This document shows positions 31,718 to 43,192 of a stretch of DNA of 64,000 nt, piece by piece. The stretch's first letter is position 1. Each line of letters starts with the position of its first letter. The stretch comes from Tieghemostelium lacteum (lineage: Eukaryota; Evosea; Eumycetozoa; Dictyosteliales; Raperosteliaceae), in contig LODT01000037.1 of the NCBI GenBank assembly GCA_001606155.1, positions 1,178,001-1,242,000 of the forward strand, written 5' to 3'. The position numbers and the translations under genes were made by a program. Below the pieces are notes generated by a model. It did no database searches. It was not told where the DNA came from and saw only the letters and a program-made list of their open reading frames with translations.

Positions 31718-33514
31718 ATGATAATGCCAAATGATTCTATTGAATATCAACATTTAATTAGAGAAATTAAAGAAATTAAAGATGACATAAAATCAATTAC
31801 AAAATTATTACAAAATAATAATATCAACAACAGTAATAATATAGTTAATTTACAAAATCAAAATCAAAATCAAAATCAAAATCAAAATCATCATCAACAA
31901 CAACAACCACAACAACAACAACATATAAATCATATATCTAATAATCATGGGTTAGGACACCAACATTTAAGTATTAGTATACCTAAATTACAATTAAAAG
32001 AACATCATAACAATAATAATAATGGGATAGTACCACTGTCATCAGGTAGAGAAAATAAAAGAATGTTAGAAAAGTGGATAGATGAAACTACTGGTAATCA
32101 TAAAAATCAACATGATATCATAAAATTAGATGTTGGTGGTAAATTCTATTCAACTACACAAAGTACACTATGTAAATACTCTGAGAGTATGTTAGCAACC
32201 ATGTTCTCTGGTCTATTTCAATTGAATAAAGATAAAGACGGTAGAATATTCATTGATAGAGATGGTAAGCTATTTGGTCATGTTTTAGCATATCTCAGAG
32301 ATGGACCTCTGTGGAGTGCTCCACAGGATTTAGAGTTAAAGAGAAAACTAGATTTAGAATTTAGTTACTTTGGATTACCAACTATTGGTTATGGTTTTAA
32401 TTATCATCAACAACACCAGAGTTCTCAATCTAATATACTACTAAATCAAGTTGGTGGTCCTAATGTCACACCACGGTGTGTGTGTGGAATAAAGAACCAA
32501 ACTCTAGGACAAGATAACAATCACCAAGGTATTTGGGAAGAGATACCTGGAATGGCTACACAAATTAAATCATTTAGATTATTAACTGTACTTAATAATA
32601 CTTTATATGCTATAACTGAACGTCAGATTATAACTACAAATACCAATACAAATGGTAGTACAACAGCACCTTCAACACCAACATCTTCTGATATTTTAAA
32701 TATTAGTAGTAACCTTACACCACCTTTATCATCATCCTCTTCATCATCATCGTCAGCTGCTACTATTGCATTAAATAATGTAACTAGTACCTATCAATTT
32801 GAGGAATATAACCCTAGATCCAATAGTTGGGGTATAGTATGTCCTATTCTAGACAGTATGATTTGTTATTTCCTCACTAGTGTTGTAGTTGGACAAGATA
32901 TTTATGCAATTCCAGATGCTGGATTACATCAACCAATCTACAAATACGATAGTAAGGAGAACAAATGGAAGAATACACATCAATCATTGCCAACAGGTAA
33001 GACTTCATTCTCTTTACAAGTGGTAGATGATTACATTTATGTCATTGGTGGTTATAAAGGTTCCAGTGCCACTGACACTGTGGATAGATATCATCCAAAA
33101 TCCAATTCATGGTGTCAAGTAGCTCCAATGCTAACTAGAAGAGCTGAATGTTCTTCTGTTGTCTATGACGGTCAAATCTATCTTTTTGGTGGCAGTGGTC
33201 TAAACAATGGTTCAGTTGAAAGATATAACCCACATTCAAATCTATGGACCCTACAATGTACATTATCAAACCAAAGAATAACCATCTCCTCAGCATCAGC
33301 ATTAAATGGAAAAATATATACAATAGGTTCTGAGGAATCTGATGCTCTAAATATAGTACTACAATATAACCCCTCAACAAACAGTTGGAAAAAAGTAGCA
33401 CCCCTCTTATTCTCAACCTATAATAATTACTCCTCATTAGTTCTCGATAATTTTATATATTTTATACCTTGGTCTGATTCTGTCATTAATAGATTTGAAT
33501 CTTGTTCATCTTAA
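31718..33514 (+). CDS. KCTD-type BTB (T1) domain fused to kelch repeats
   Basis: Single exon of 598 residues. The start is the ATG at 31718 (MIMPNDSIEY); the ATG two codons later is equally possible. An N-terminal helix and Asn/Gln repeats (AATCAA units near 31855-31890) precede a T1/BTB_2 domain at about 131-225: IIKLDVGGKFYSTTQSTLCK, then LFGHVLAYLRDGPLW. This is the KCTD/potassium-channel form of BTB rather than the BTB-BACK form of animal kelch proteins. From about 285 come kelch blades with YVIGGYKGSS, YLFGGSGLNN and paired Trp/Tyr motifs (NKWKNTHQ, NSWCQVAP, NLWTLQCT, NSWKKVAP). A Ser/Thr insert interrupts the first blade. KCTD proteins form oligomers and many bind cullin-3; the propeller would bind substrate. 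That role is an inference. Confidence 0.9.
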   Translation: MIMPNDSIEYQHLIREIKEIKDDIKSITKLLQNNNINNSNNIVNLQNQNQNQNQNQNHHQQQQPQQQQHINHISNNHGLGHQHLSISIPKLQLKEHHNNNNNGIVPLSSGRENKRMLEKWIDETTGNHKNQHDIIKLDVGGKFYSTTQSTLCKYSESMLATMFSGLFQLNKDKDGRIFIDRDGKLFGHVLAYLRDGPLWSAPQDLELKRKLDLEFSYFGLPTIGYGFNYHQQHQSSQSNILLNQVGGPNVTPRCVCGIKNQTLGQDNNHQGIWEEIPGMATQIKSFRLLTVLNNTLYAITERQIITTNTNTNGSTTAPSTPTSSDILNISSNLTPPLSSSSSSSSSAATIALNNVTSTYQFEEYNPRSNSWGIVCPILDSMICYFLTSVVVGQDIYAIPDAGLHQPIYKYDSKENKWKNTHQSLPTGKTSFSLQVVDDYIYVIGGYKGSSATDTVDRYHPKSNSWCQVAPMLTRRAECSSVVYDGQIYLFGGSGLNNGSVERYNPHSNLWTLQCTLSNQRITISSASALNGKIYTIGSEESDALNIVLQYNPSTNSWKKVAPLLFSTYNNYSSLVLDNFIYFIPWSDSVINRFESCSS

Positions 33515-33679
33515 AAAACAAAAAATAATATTTATAATAACAATAATTAAAAAACAAAATATATAGAATGTATAATATTAAATAAACAATCAACATAAAT
33601 TATATCTATAACTGTAAAAATAAAACATATTTTATGGACAACTTGAACTTTTTTTTTCATTTTTTTCAATCATCACATT

Positions 33680-35430
33680 ATGATGATCAATCGTTTAAAA
33701 AATCAATATGGTGACGATTTTTACAATATAATATGGTTAATTTCACTTTGTACATATTCAATCAGTAAGAAAAATAAAATAATGTGAATATTAAATCTAA
33801 CTATATGTCTATCTATAGATTTAATACAAGGTGTGCCATTAGGTATTGTGTTTGGAACTATACCATTTCTTTTACATAAATATGCAAGTTACACACAAAT
33901 TGGAATATTCTATTGTTGTACCTACCCATATTCCTTAAAATTACTTTGGTCACCTATTGTGGACAGTTACTATCACAGAGATTTTGGAAGAAGAAAATCA
34001 TGGATTGTACCAATTCAGATTATTGCTGGTATCATGCTAATCATTTTATCTTATTTTGTGGATAATCTCATTGAAAACAGTGTTGATTCTATTGGTACAA
34101 TTACAATTATATTCTTTACGATGATTTTCTTTATGGCAACACAAGATATTGCTGTAGACGGTTGGGCTCTAACTATACTAGATAAAAAACATTTACATTT
34201 GGCTTCAACATGTCAGGTAATTATTCATTAATAGGCCTATAGATGAAGATAACTAATATCTGTACATTTTAAAGACTATAGGATTAAATTTAGGATATTT
34301 TTTATCTTATACTATATTTTTAGCATTAAGTTCACCAACATTTTCAAATAGATATCTAAGAATAGAGCCACAGGATGAAGGTATAATAACTTTATCTGGT
34401 TACATATATTTTTGGGGTTTTGTTTTTATTATTGTTAGTTTATATCTAGCAAAGTTTAAATCTGAACATCATCAAAATAATAGTACACAATCTGTTATTA
34501 CAAAGGAAAGTGAGGATCATCAACAAAAACAGGTAGAGGTAGAAGAAGAAGAAGTAGAGGATATAGATAAATTAACACCAACACAAGTTTATAAATTATT
34601 ATGGAAAATCATTAAGCTAGCACATATCAAGAAAATGACATTATTTTTTATCATTTCAAAGATTGTGTTTCAAGTGAATGAAAGTGCGCTATCATTAAAG
34701 TTAATTGACAGAGGATTAGATAAAGAATATATATCATCATTTTCAATTTTACAATTTCCATGTTTACTAGTTTTCTCAGTCATAATTAACAAATTTATAA
34801 AAGATAGACCACTATCAATGGTAACTATCCTAAACATTATATATCAAAGTCCTTAAATATCATGATTAATTAATTAATATTTCTAATTTTCAAATTTTCA
34901 ATAATTTGATTACCAAGTGGGTATTTGGGTACAGTTTAGGGGTAATATTAGTATTTTGTAATATGTTAAGTGTTTACATGTTCCCAATTGATCATGTTGG
35001 TTGGGGATATTATTTATTATTGTGTCTCTTGTCCATTAGTACATCATTGACTGGATCATTGCTAATGATATCACAAACCTCCTATTTTTTAAAAATCAGT
35101 GATAAAAGTATAGGTGGTACCTATTTGACATTGTGTAATACTATTGCCAATTTTGCAGGTACCTACCCAAAGATTATCATTTTAACTCTAGTAGATAAAT
35201 TAACTACTTCAAAATGTATAATATCACTATTTGATGCCGAAATTTTAGAGTTAGGTGATATCAGTAAGGAGTTGTGCACTGAAAAAGGTGGTCAATATCT
35301 TATCGAAAATGATGGTTATTATCCTGTTGCCATCTTATCGTTTCTCTATGGAATCTTTATGGTTGCTATACTCTATCGTTATTTTATTCCTTTGGAAAGA
35401 ATTAAAATTGGAAATGATATGAAAAAATAA
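33680..35430 (+). CDS. Acetyl-CoA transporter (SLC33A1/AT-1 family)
   Basis: Four exons: 33680-33764, 33819-34216, 34275-34820 and 34918-35430, 513 residues. Introns are 54, 58, 58-type size up to 97 bp, with donors GTAAGA, GTAATT and GTAACT and acceptors TAG, AAG and AAG. The joins restore family sequence: SINLIQGVPLGIVFGTIPFL, LASTCQTIGLNLGYFLSYTI and RPLSMWVFGYSLGVILVF. Other hallmarks are YPYSLKLLWSPIVDSYY, GRRKSWIVP, ATQDIAVDGWALTIL and GGTYLTLCNTIANFAGTYP. About ten to twelve membrane helices are present, with an acidic Glu-rich loop in the middle. The family imports acetyl-CoA into the ER/Golgi lumen for O- or N-acetylation of glycans and proteins. The last intron uses an AAG acceptor and is the least certain. 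Confidence 0.9.
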
Positions 35431-35623
35431 TAATAAGAATAATAAAACCTTCTATCATAGTTTATTCAAATAACTTTGACAATTATTCTGTACCACCTCA
35501 GATTCCATTACTGAAATGAAATTTTTTTTTTATTTTTTTTTGTAATTTTATTATCTTCACATTTTACAAATATCTATCATTTTTTTTTTTTCTTCAATAT
35601 TATTCATAATATAGGAATAGGAT

Positions 35624-38600
35624 ATGGAGGCAATAGTTTTAAAAGTACTCAAAAAGTACTTTAAACTATTCATTAAAAATTTTAAATCAGATAACTTTTC
35701 AATGTCACTATTGAAGGGTGAAGGAACATTAGTAGATTTAGATTTAAATGAAACCATTATTCAAGATTTATTACTCATTCCTCCACAATTTAAAGTAACA
35801 CAAGCTATATGTGATCAATTATCTGCAAAAATACCTTGGACATCTTTTAAAAAGGAACCAATAACGATATCATTACAAAATATCACTATTAATTTAAAGG
35901 AACCTGAAACTATAACTCCAATTCAGTCACAATTAAAAAAGTATGTCTATTCTTAATATTATTATTATGTTTGTTAAAAATATAATAACATATGTTTATA
36001 TGTCATTAAACAGATTTAAGAAAAAGACAAAGAATAAGAGAAATGAGATCACTGAGAATCTACAGATTGAAGTTAAGAGTTTAAAATTAAATATAGCTAC
36101 ATTACATGGTCGTACTTTAATGATTGAAATTGATGATATTTTAATTCAATCTACTAATTCAAATTTTCAGGTAATTATTCGTAGTAGTAAAAATAAGCTA
36201 AACTTTGAACACCCCACACTTACTGATATAATTTTTAATATTATTAGATTGTAGAATTATCACAAATGAAAAATATCGATAAAGAGTCAGGAACAGAATC
36301 ATTACATAAATTAATTACAGCAAAATCAATTAGTATAAAAATTCAAGATGAAGGTGGTTTACTAAATATACCATTAGTTGAGAATTTACCATTAAAAGTT
36401 CTCTTTTCTTCAAAAAGAAGAACTAGGGATTGGATACAAGTTAGTGCTAAAGTGGAATTTATTCTAAAGAATCTTAATTTAAATTGGACAATATCACAAT
36501 GGCATTCAATAATGGAATTAGTTAGTACTATTCAAAATACACTAGCTAGATCTGTACCAGTATCTTCTGATCTAAACTCTTCATCTTCATCATTAAAATC
36601 ATCTAAAGATAAAAAGAAATCCTCTTCTACTTCTCTAAAGAAATCATCTAAAAAGGATAAAAGTGAAGTACTATCACCAAACAGTATAAGTAGTTCACCA
36701 GTAAATGTATCACCATCTATTAGTAGACTCAATAATGAAAGTAATAGTTCAGGATTATCATCATCACCCAATCTAAGTCCAATGAGTAATAACAGTGTGA
36801 ATGTAATTGCAGATGGAGATTCACCTCTACCAGTTGCCAAACATTCAGATTTCTCCTATGAATTTCATATTGAAAAATGGGCACTTGAATTGGTTGATAA
36901 TTTCTCACAAGCTGGTAATGCTTTCCAATTTAATGGTGATGGTTTACATTTTGCATTCACATCAGCTAATACTCTACAGAGACCTATGAATAGTGAGACT
37001 AATCAGCCATACTATAGTATACCAATTCGTGAAACTATTCTCTCTGCTATAATTAAATCATTAACCATTCAAGAGACATCATTAAACAGTTCAAAAAAGA
37101 TTGAACTTTGTATTACCAATGAAAATAGAAGTAAAAAGTATGATAAATCTATTACCTCTATATCTTCTGATGCAATGCCAGAGAGAATACAAATTCATCA
37201 GTACACTGGTCCATTTTTATTAAAGGGTAATTTAATATTCAGAAAACCAATAACTGCTAGTTCACCAACAACCCCAAATGATTCTTCTGAATCTGTACCT
37301 ACTACTACTGCCACTACTACCACATCTATTACCACTACTATTGACCCTTTAAAGTTGATAATGAATGGTGGACCACCTCTAATTGGATTAGAACTTAATG
37401 TTCATTTAAATGATCTAAAGCTAAATGGCGATAGAAGATCTTGGAAATCATTAATATCATTTTTAATACCACCCGAAGATGATATCATGACTTCAGAATC
37501 TGAAAATGAAACAACTAATATGATTCAACCACATGATATACAAACTTCTGAATCACTACTACCACCAAATACAAATAATAGTGTTGATATTTCTACAGTT
37601 GCCAATAGTCAACTTGTTGAAGTTCAAGATTCTCCAAAATTATTCTCTCACACCTCACCTTTACACCAAGGTAATAGCACAACCACCACACATAGAGCAA
37701 AAGTTATCATTGAGAAAGGAAAAAAGAAAATTTCAACATTTAAGAAGAAATTGAAATTGGGTGACAATTGGAAAAATCAAATAAAATTGGCAGTCAAGGC
37801 TACTAATACTGAGATTGTAGTTCGTGACGAAAAGGTACCAGAGTATAAAGGTCTAGAAGCTAAAATCAAACTAGGTACAATGGTTTTAGGTAACCATTCT
37901 GAATGGAAATCAGTACCTTATCTAATGGATGGACTACAGTTGGCTGATAAATATGCTGTAAGTGACCCAATTTCACGATCTGGACTAGATCACAGAATAA
38001 GTCTTCAGATTGAAAACTTTTCATTAGATTTCATTCAGAGTAGTGTCGTTGCACCACAAGCTGTAATCACACCATCAACTATTACACTCTATCTCAGACT
38101 CTCTAGATCTTTCCATCGTAATGAAAAGGATAAAAGAATTCCCAAGATTGATGTGAGTTTCAACAGTTTGGATTTTAATTTTACCCTGAATACTCTTCAA
38201 TCTGAATTTTTGGATCATTTAGCCAATAAATACCTGTCACCAAAGAAAATGAAAAATCTACTAAAATCCAGAATTAAAAATCTCAAAAATGAAGCAAAAA
38301 AGAGATTAAAGCGTCTTGATGAAAAGAATCTCGATAAAACTCTCACCATCAAGAATAAAGTTGAAAAGACACTTCAACAATACTTTTGGAACTGTTACAT
38401 TAATGTAAAGAAGGGTCAATTCCATTTACCTCTTGAACATCTATTAGAACCAAAACATCAACAAGCCAACAACCAACAAACTGGTGAAAATACTGATGCT
38501 CAAACACTAATTGATACCATCACACAACAACCAGGAAGTCAAATTGAAAAACTCTCTGAAATTAAGGTACAATCACTCGGAATCTTATTGCAAAATAAGG

Positions 38601-39436
38601 ACCAAGGCCAAAATATTGTAATTAAAATTGGTTCCATTGAAGCCTATGGTATTGATCACCCTAAAATGTCAACATCATGTTCTCTTAGACCACTTCCAAT
38701 ACCAGATGACGAATATATTCCATCTGCAACACATGATGACACCAATCTATTGATAACCTATCAAAGAAGAGCCAAGAAACTATCACAATCCTTAATCAAT
38801 CAAGTTTTGATGGATAATGAACTAAATGAATACCTAACTGAGGTATGGGTAAAACTTCAAGGTACACAGGTGAGAATCCAAAAGAAAACAAATACTCATC
38901 TATCGGATCCTACTGCTACCAAATCAACCAAATCCAAGATTAAAATGCCAGATCTCAAAAACTTTATAACCAAGGCTGTAAATTTAATTGAAAGAAGAAA
39001 AGACCGTATTAAGGATATCAAAAAAGGTATTAAAAAAGTAAATCTCAATCTGAGATGGGGCCTTGAATTGGGTAATTGTGAAATATTATTAGGTGATAAA
39101 TCTAAAAAATCACTAAATCAAATTACGGGTAGTACTGGTGATGTTGAGGAATATCAACCTAAAGGTATTATTAAAATTACTGATACCAACAGAAAATCAA
39201 ATGCTAGCTCCTATAAGCAAATGGAAAATGAACTGTTGAAAAAGAATAGTGAATCTGCTAGAAATGAAGAAGAAAGAGAGATCTATACTGATAAGATTCA
39301 ATCAATGCAAGAAGAATTGGATTCAATCAAATCAAGATACGAAACTGAATTGTCAACTCTAAGACAACAATACGAAGAATTAGAAGCAAAATTTGTCAGT
39401 ACTAAATTAGAGTTGGCCGAGTTATCAAGTAGATAA
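35624..39436 (+). CDS. Chorein-domain lipid-transfer protein, BLTP3/UHRF1BP1-like
   Basis: Exons 35624-35940, 36014-36170 and 36248-39436 give 1220 residues; introns are 73 and 77 bp with donors GTATGT and GTAATT. The N-terminus is a chorein domain as in VPS13 and ATG2: MEAIVLKVLKKYFKLFIKNF, then GEGTLVDLDLNETIIQDLL and ISLQNITINLKEPE. A long series of beta-rich segments typical of repeating beta-groove lipid-transfer proteins follows (for example LQIEVKSLKLNIATLHGRTL, TDWIQVSAKVEF-like segments), interrupted by Ser-rich inserts near 36560-36800. The last 60 residues form a coiled coil (EEEREIYTDKIQSMQEEL). The closest match by layout and length is UHRF1BP1/UHRF1BP1L (BLTP3A/B), which bridge endolysosomal or early endosomal membranes and move lipids. 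Substrate and location here are inferred. Confidence 0.8.
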
Positions 39437-39993
39437 ATAAATTTAATTTGTATTTAATTATTAACTAATCATTGATTATTGGATTGGATAATATTAAACT
39501 TATCTTTGTTCAAGAAGCTGTGTTGTTAAAAATTGATATTTTTAAAGTATTTACCTCTCATTCCCCCTATTCTTCCATTTAAACCATATCAGCCTCCAGT
39601 TTGTTTCATACCTAATCCTTTTTATCTATTCAAATTAGTTTCCCACCTCCACCTATGATATAATATTAACCTACATTATTTGACTTGGTTAATAATAATA
39701 ATAATGTTCTACAAGTCTCATTTCAAAATCCAGCTATTTTTCTTTATTTGAAAATAAAAAATAATATACCGGTAATCTAAGTGGGAATGTTTTAGAATCT
39801 ATTCAAGAATTATAATTTAAAATCACTTGAAATGAAATATTTTTTTTTACTCATAGTTCAAACTGTTCCAAATAGCATCATCCAATATCACTTGCAAATT
39901 TTTAAGTTGCTATAAAAAAACCTGTCAGTCACACTTTAAGGTTGAAACATTTATTTTTGAGTTGTTACACTTTGTAAATAATTTTGTATTTAT
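39437..39993. other. Convergent intergenic region
   Basis: Region between the 3' ends of the chorein gene and asparagine synthetase. It contains pyrimidine-rich stretches (about 39545-39650) and several in-frame stops in all frames. No tRNA-like cloverleaf, ORF or repeat was recognised. Confidence 0.4.
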
Positions 39994-41779
39994 TTAAATG
40001 GTGGTTTGTAAATGTACTTTTTGAGCACGACCAGATGGATCTTGAGAGGCACCCCAAGTTGGAATCCAATGAGCAACAGTACCTTGAGCTTGTTTAGTTG
40101 GATAGATAGATTCGAAAATTTTTCTATAGAGGTAAGCTTCTTTAGTAGTTGGGGTATCTTCTGGGAAGACAGTTTCTCTTTGAGCAAATACTTCATCAGT
40201 AATTTCCCTTTCAGCATAATCTTTCAATCCATCGATCCAAGAGTAACCAACACCATCAGAAAACTGTTCTTTTTGTCTCCAAAGAACACTGTCTGGTAGA
40301 TATGGACGTTCATTTACACCAGTTTCAAAAGCCTTTCTGAGAATATATTTTTCCATTCTCTTCTTTCCTTCAGCATCATGGCAAACCTTATGGGAACTAT
40401 CAACGGACATTGCAGTCTGAAGGAACTGTTTATCGAGGAAAGGAACTCTAACTTCAACACCCCATGCGGCAGTTGATTTGTTAGCACGTAAACAATCAAA
40501 TGAATGTAGAGCATCAATTCTTCTCTTACATTCTTCATGGAACTCCAAGGCGTCTGGAGCATTGTGGAAATATAAATAACCACCAAATATTTCATCTGAA
40601 CCCTCACCAGAGAGAACCATCTTTACACCCATAGCTTTAATCTTTCTAGAGAGGAAATACATTGGTGTAGAAGCACGAATTGTTGTTACATCATAGGTTT
40701 CCAAATGTCTAATTACATCTGGAATGGCATCAATACCTTCTTGTACTGTAAAATGGTATTCATGATGCACAGTTCCCAAATACTCTGATACTTCTCTAGC
40801 AGCTTTAAGATCTGGAGCATCTTTCAAACCAATACAAAATGAGTGAATACGAGGCCACCAAGCTCTTGTCTTTTCATTGTCTTCAATTCTTTTTTCAGCA
40901 TGTCTACTGACAATGGAAGCTACCAATGATGAATCTAAACCACCACTCAATAAAACACCATATGGAACATCAGACATCATTCTACTAACAACAGCTTCTT
41001 CAAAAGCCTTTCTGAGGATTGGTAAAACTTCTTTTTCACTTTGTGTCAATGGTTGTTCTGTCTTCCAAGATGGTTGATAATATTTTACAAAACTTTGACT
41101 CTTACTACTGTAATAGTGGCCTGGTGGGAATGGTTGTAATTTTTCACAGTCATCTACCAATGATTTCATTTCTGAACTGAACCAAACTGAACCATCTTTA
41201 CCCCAACCAATATATAATGGTACAACACCAATTGGATCTCTAGCAGCTAAATAACTCTTTGTCTTACTGTCATAGACAACAAATGCAAAGTCACCACTTA
41301 ACATATCAACAAAATCATCACCTTTTTCTTCATACTATATAATTTGATAAGTAAGATGAATAATTATAATTAGACTCCGGAGTCGGAAGTTTTGGATTTT
41401 TTTTGATTTTTTTTTCAAAATATCTCTGAAAAAATGAATAATCATCGGGAATACATACTAAATGGAGGATTGGTTCACAATCAGAGTTGGTTTTAAAAAT
41501 ATGACCTGATTTAACCAATTGTTCTCTAAGAGCCTTGTGGTTGTAAATTTCACCGTTAACAGTTAAAGCAATAGTGGAATCTTCGTTGAATAGGGGTTGT
41601 GCACCGTTTTCCAAATCAACAATGGCCAAACGTTCGTGAGTCAAAACACATCCATCATCAGTGTAGATACCACTCCAATCTGGACCACGATGTCTAAGTC
41701 TTGCAGACAATAATAAAGCACGCTTTCTTAGATCACTTGGGGACTCTTTGGATTGTAAAATTGCTAAAATACCACACAT
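39994..41779 (-). CDS. asns: Asparagine synthetase (glutamine-hydrolysing)
   Basis: Exon 1 is 41779-41459 and exon 2 is 41334-39994, 553 residues. The start MCGILAIL leaves the catalytic Cys at position 2 after Met removal. The glutaminase domain carries LRHRGPDWSG, HERLAIVDLENGAQPLFN and LTVNGEIYNHKALRE. The join reads EPILHL-YEEKGDDF, the normal continuation; unspliced reading gives nonsense. The synthetase domain has GVLLSGGLDSSLVASI (PP-loop), IHSFCIGLKDAPDLKAA, and LSGEGSDEIFGGYLYFH. It makes asparagine from aspartate, ATP and glutamine. The 124-bp intron is the longest certain intron in the window and holds a perfect 12-bp palindrome. The C-terminus resembles the eukaryotic AsnB type. 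Confidence 0.96.
41373..41384. promoter_or_regulatory. Perfect 12-bp palindrome in asparagine synthetase intron
   Basis: GACTCCGGAGTC equals its own reverse complement and is the only GC-rich block in an otherwise AT-rich 124-bp intron. Its half, ACTCCGG, also occurs upstream of the gene at 41967-41974. A protein-binding site is possible; function is not shown. Confidence 0.35.
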
Positions 41780-42398
41780 CTTCTTCTAGTTGAAGTACAA
41801 TTGATTTCTTTTGTTTAGGAGATTTAAAATCTTATTGGTATAAACCACACTATTAATATATTGTTATAAAAATATAATGATAAAAAAAAAAAAAAAATCT
41901 TCTGTTTATTAAAAAATCCCAACCCAATACATCAATCGTCATTTTTTTGATTTTTTTCAGAAAAAATACTCCGGCAACCTTATCTTAATCTTAATAATGA
42001 GAAAATCATATGAAAATTTTAGAGTAATTTGGCACTAGCACAATGAAAATGGTTTTCATTTTTCATTTTCTATGATTTTTACCTTAATTTTGTCGTCATC
42101 TTCTTACAGAAAAATACTCCAATACCAAAAATTGAATAATCTTAGGATATTTTAGAGTAAACTTCTGGGATGATATTTTATTAATATTTTCCCATGTTCA
42201 AAGTAATGATCATAATATTATTAAACATTTTCTCTGGTTTAAAAACCATTAATAATTGACTAGTTTAATTTCTCTTGTGTACTTCTTTTGAATTACTTGT
42301 ATGAATAAAAAATGATATTAATTTTATTCACCTCATTAGTCGTATGAATTCTCAAATAAAAAATCTAAATTTTTTTTTATTTTTATTTTTGAATATAA
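41780..42398. promoter_or_regulatory. Divergent promoter region, asparagine synthetase / calcineurin B
   Basis: A 619-bp spacer with an A tract at 41882-41897. Two related blocks each begin with CAG-A(n)-TACTCC and end with TTTAGAGTAA (41958-42027 and 42107-42160). Between them lies an inverted repeat, ATGAAAA-TGG-TTTTCAT, at 42043-42059. The paired blocks may be cis elements for one or both genes. Confidence 0.4.
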
Positions 42399-43092
42399 AT
42401 GGGTGTAAATAAGTCCACATTAAGAACTGAAGATATTGAAGAAGTACAAACAGTCTCTGTATTTTCTCAGAGAGAAATTAAAAAACTATATAAAAGATTT
42501 AAAAGATTAGATAAAGAGGAAAAAGGTTCAATTGATATTGAGGATTTCAATCAGATACCAGAACTCTCTATGAATCCTATATTACCTAGAATCATTTCTA
42601 TATTTGATGTTAATAGAAATGGTCAATTGAATTTCAAACAATTCATTCAGACTCTCTCTAATTTTCACCCTAATGCAGACAAACATGATAAAATTAAATG
42701 TAGTATCATCATCAGACCTAAATACATAAAACTAGCATTATTAATAATCTCTCATTCTCATTCCCCTTAAACAGTATTATTCAAAGTTTATGATATCAAT
42801 AATGATGGATATATAACAAAAGATGAAATACAAAAAGTTTTAACCATGATGGTTGGTAAAGCTTTGACAAATGAACAAATTTTAGAAATTGTTGAGGAAA
42901 CTCTCACTGAAGCTGATGTTAATGGTAAAGGAAAATTAGATTTTAATGATTTTGAAAATGTATGTATATTACACCTAATTACTCAGCCACTTGGTTTATG
43001 AATCTAATCAAACCTATCAAATACAGTCTATAGAAAAAGGAGGTGTTGGTGAAAATATGTTATCTATTTCATTTTATCCTTTTGATTTTTAA
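42399..43092 (+). CDS. cnbA: Calcineurin B-type EF-hand regulatory subunit
   Basis: Exons 42399-42699, 42775-42959 and 43027-43092 give 183 residues; introns are 75 and 67 bp with donors GTAGTA and GTATGT. MGVNKS allows N-myristoylation of Gly2. EIKKLYKRFKRLDKEEKGSI and IPELSMNPILPRIISIFDVN match calcineurin B closely. Four EF hands are visible: DKEEKGSIDIED (degenerate, basic residue at loop position 5), DVNRNGQLNFKQ, DINNDGYITKDE and DVNGKGKLDFND. The second join reads KIKLLFKVYDINNDGY. The C-terminus, SIEKGGVGENMLSISFYPF, differs from the animal ending. It binds calcineurin A and confers Ca2+ activation of the phosphatase. The third exon is short, but its frame and splice sites agree. Confidence 0.88.
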
Positions 43093-43192
43093 ATGTAAAA
43101 CCTTTAGAAATTCAATAATAGGAATAAATTTATAAATAGATATAGTTTGTATAGTATTATCATTATGTACAGCTTTTATTTGGAAAATTAGA

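Noticed and set aside
39437-39993. Possible tRNA or ncRNA in a long convergent gap
   Set aside because: No box A/box B pair or cloverleaf could be traced by eye.
43093-43192. Possible further calcineurin B exon
   Set aside because: The stop at 43092 is in frame, and the following bases belong to the short gap before the RAD51D-like 3' end.
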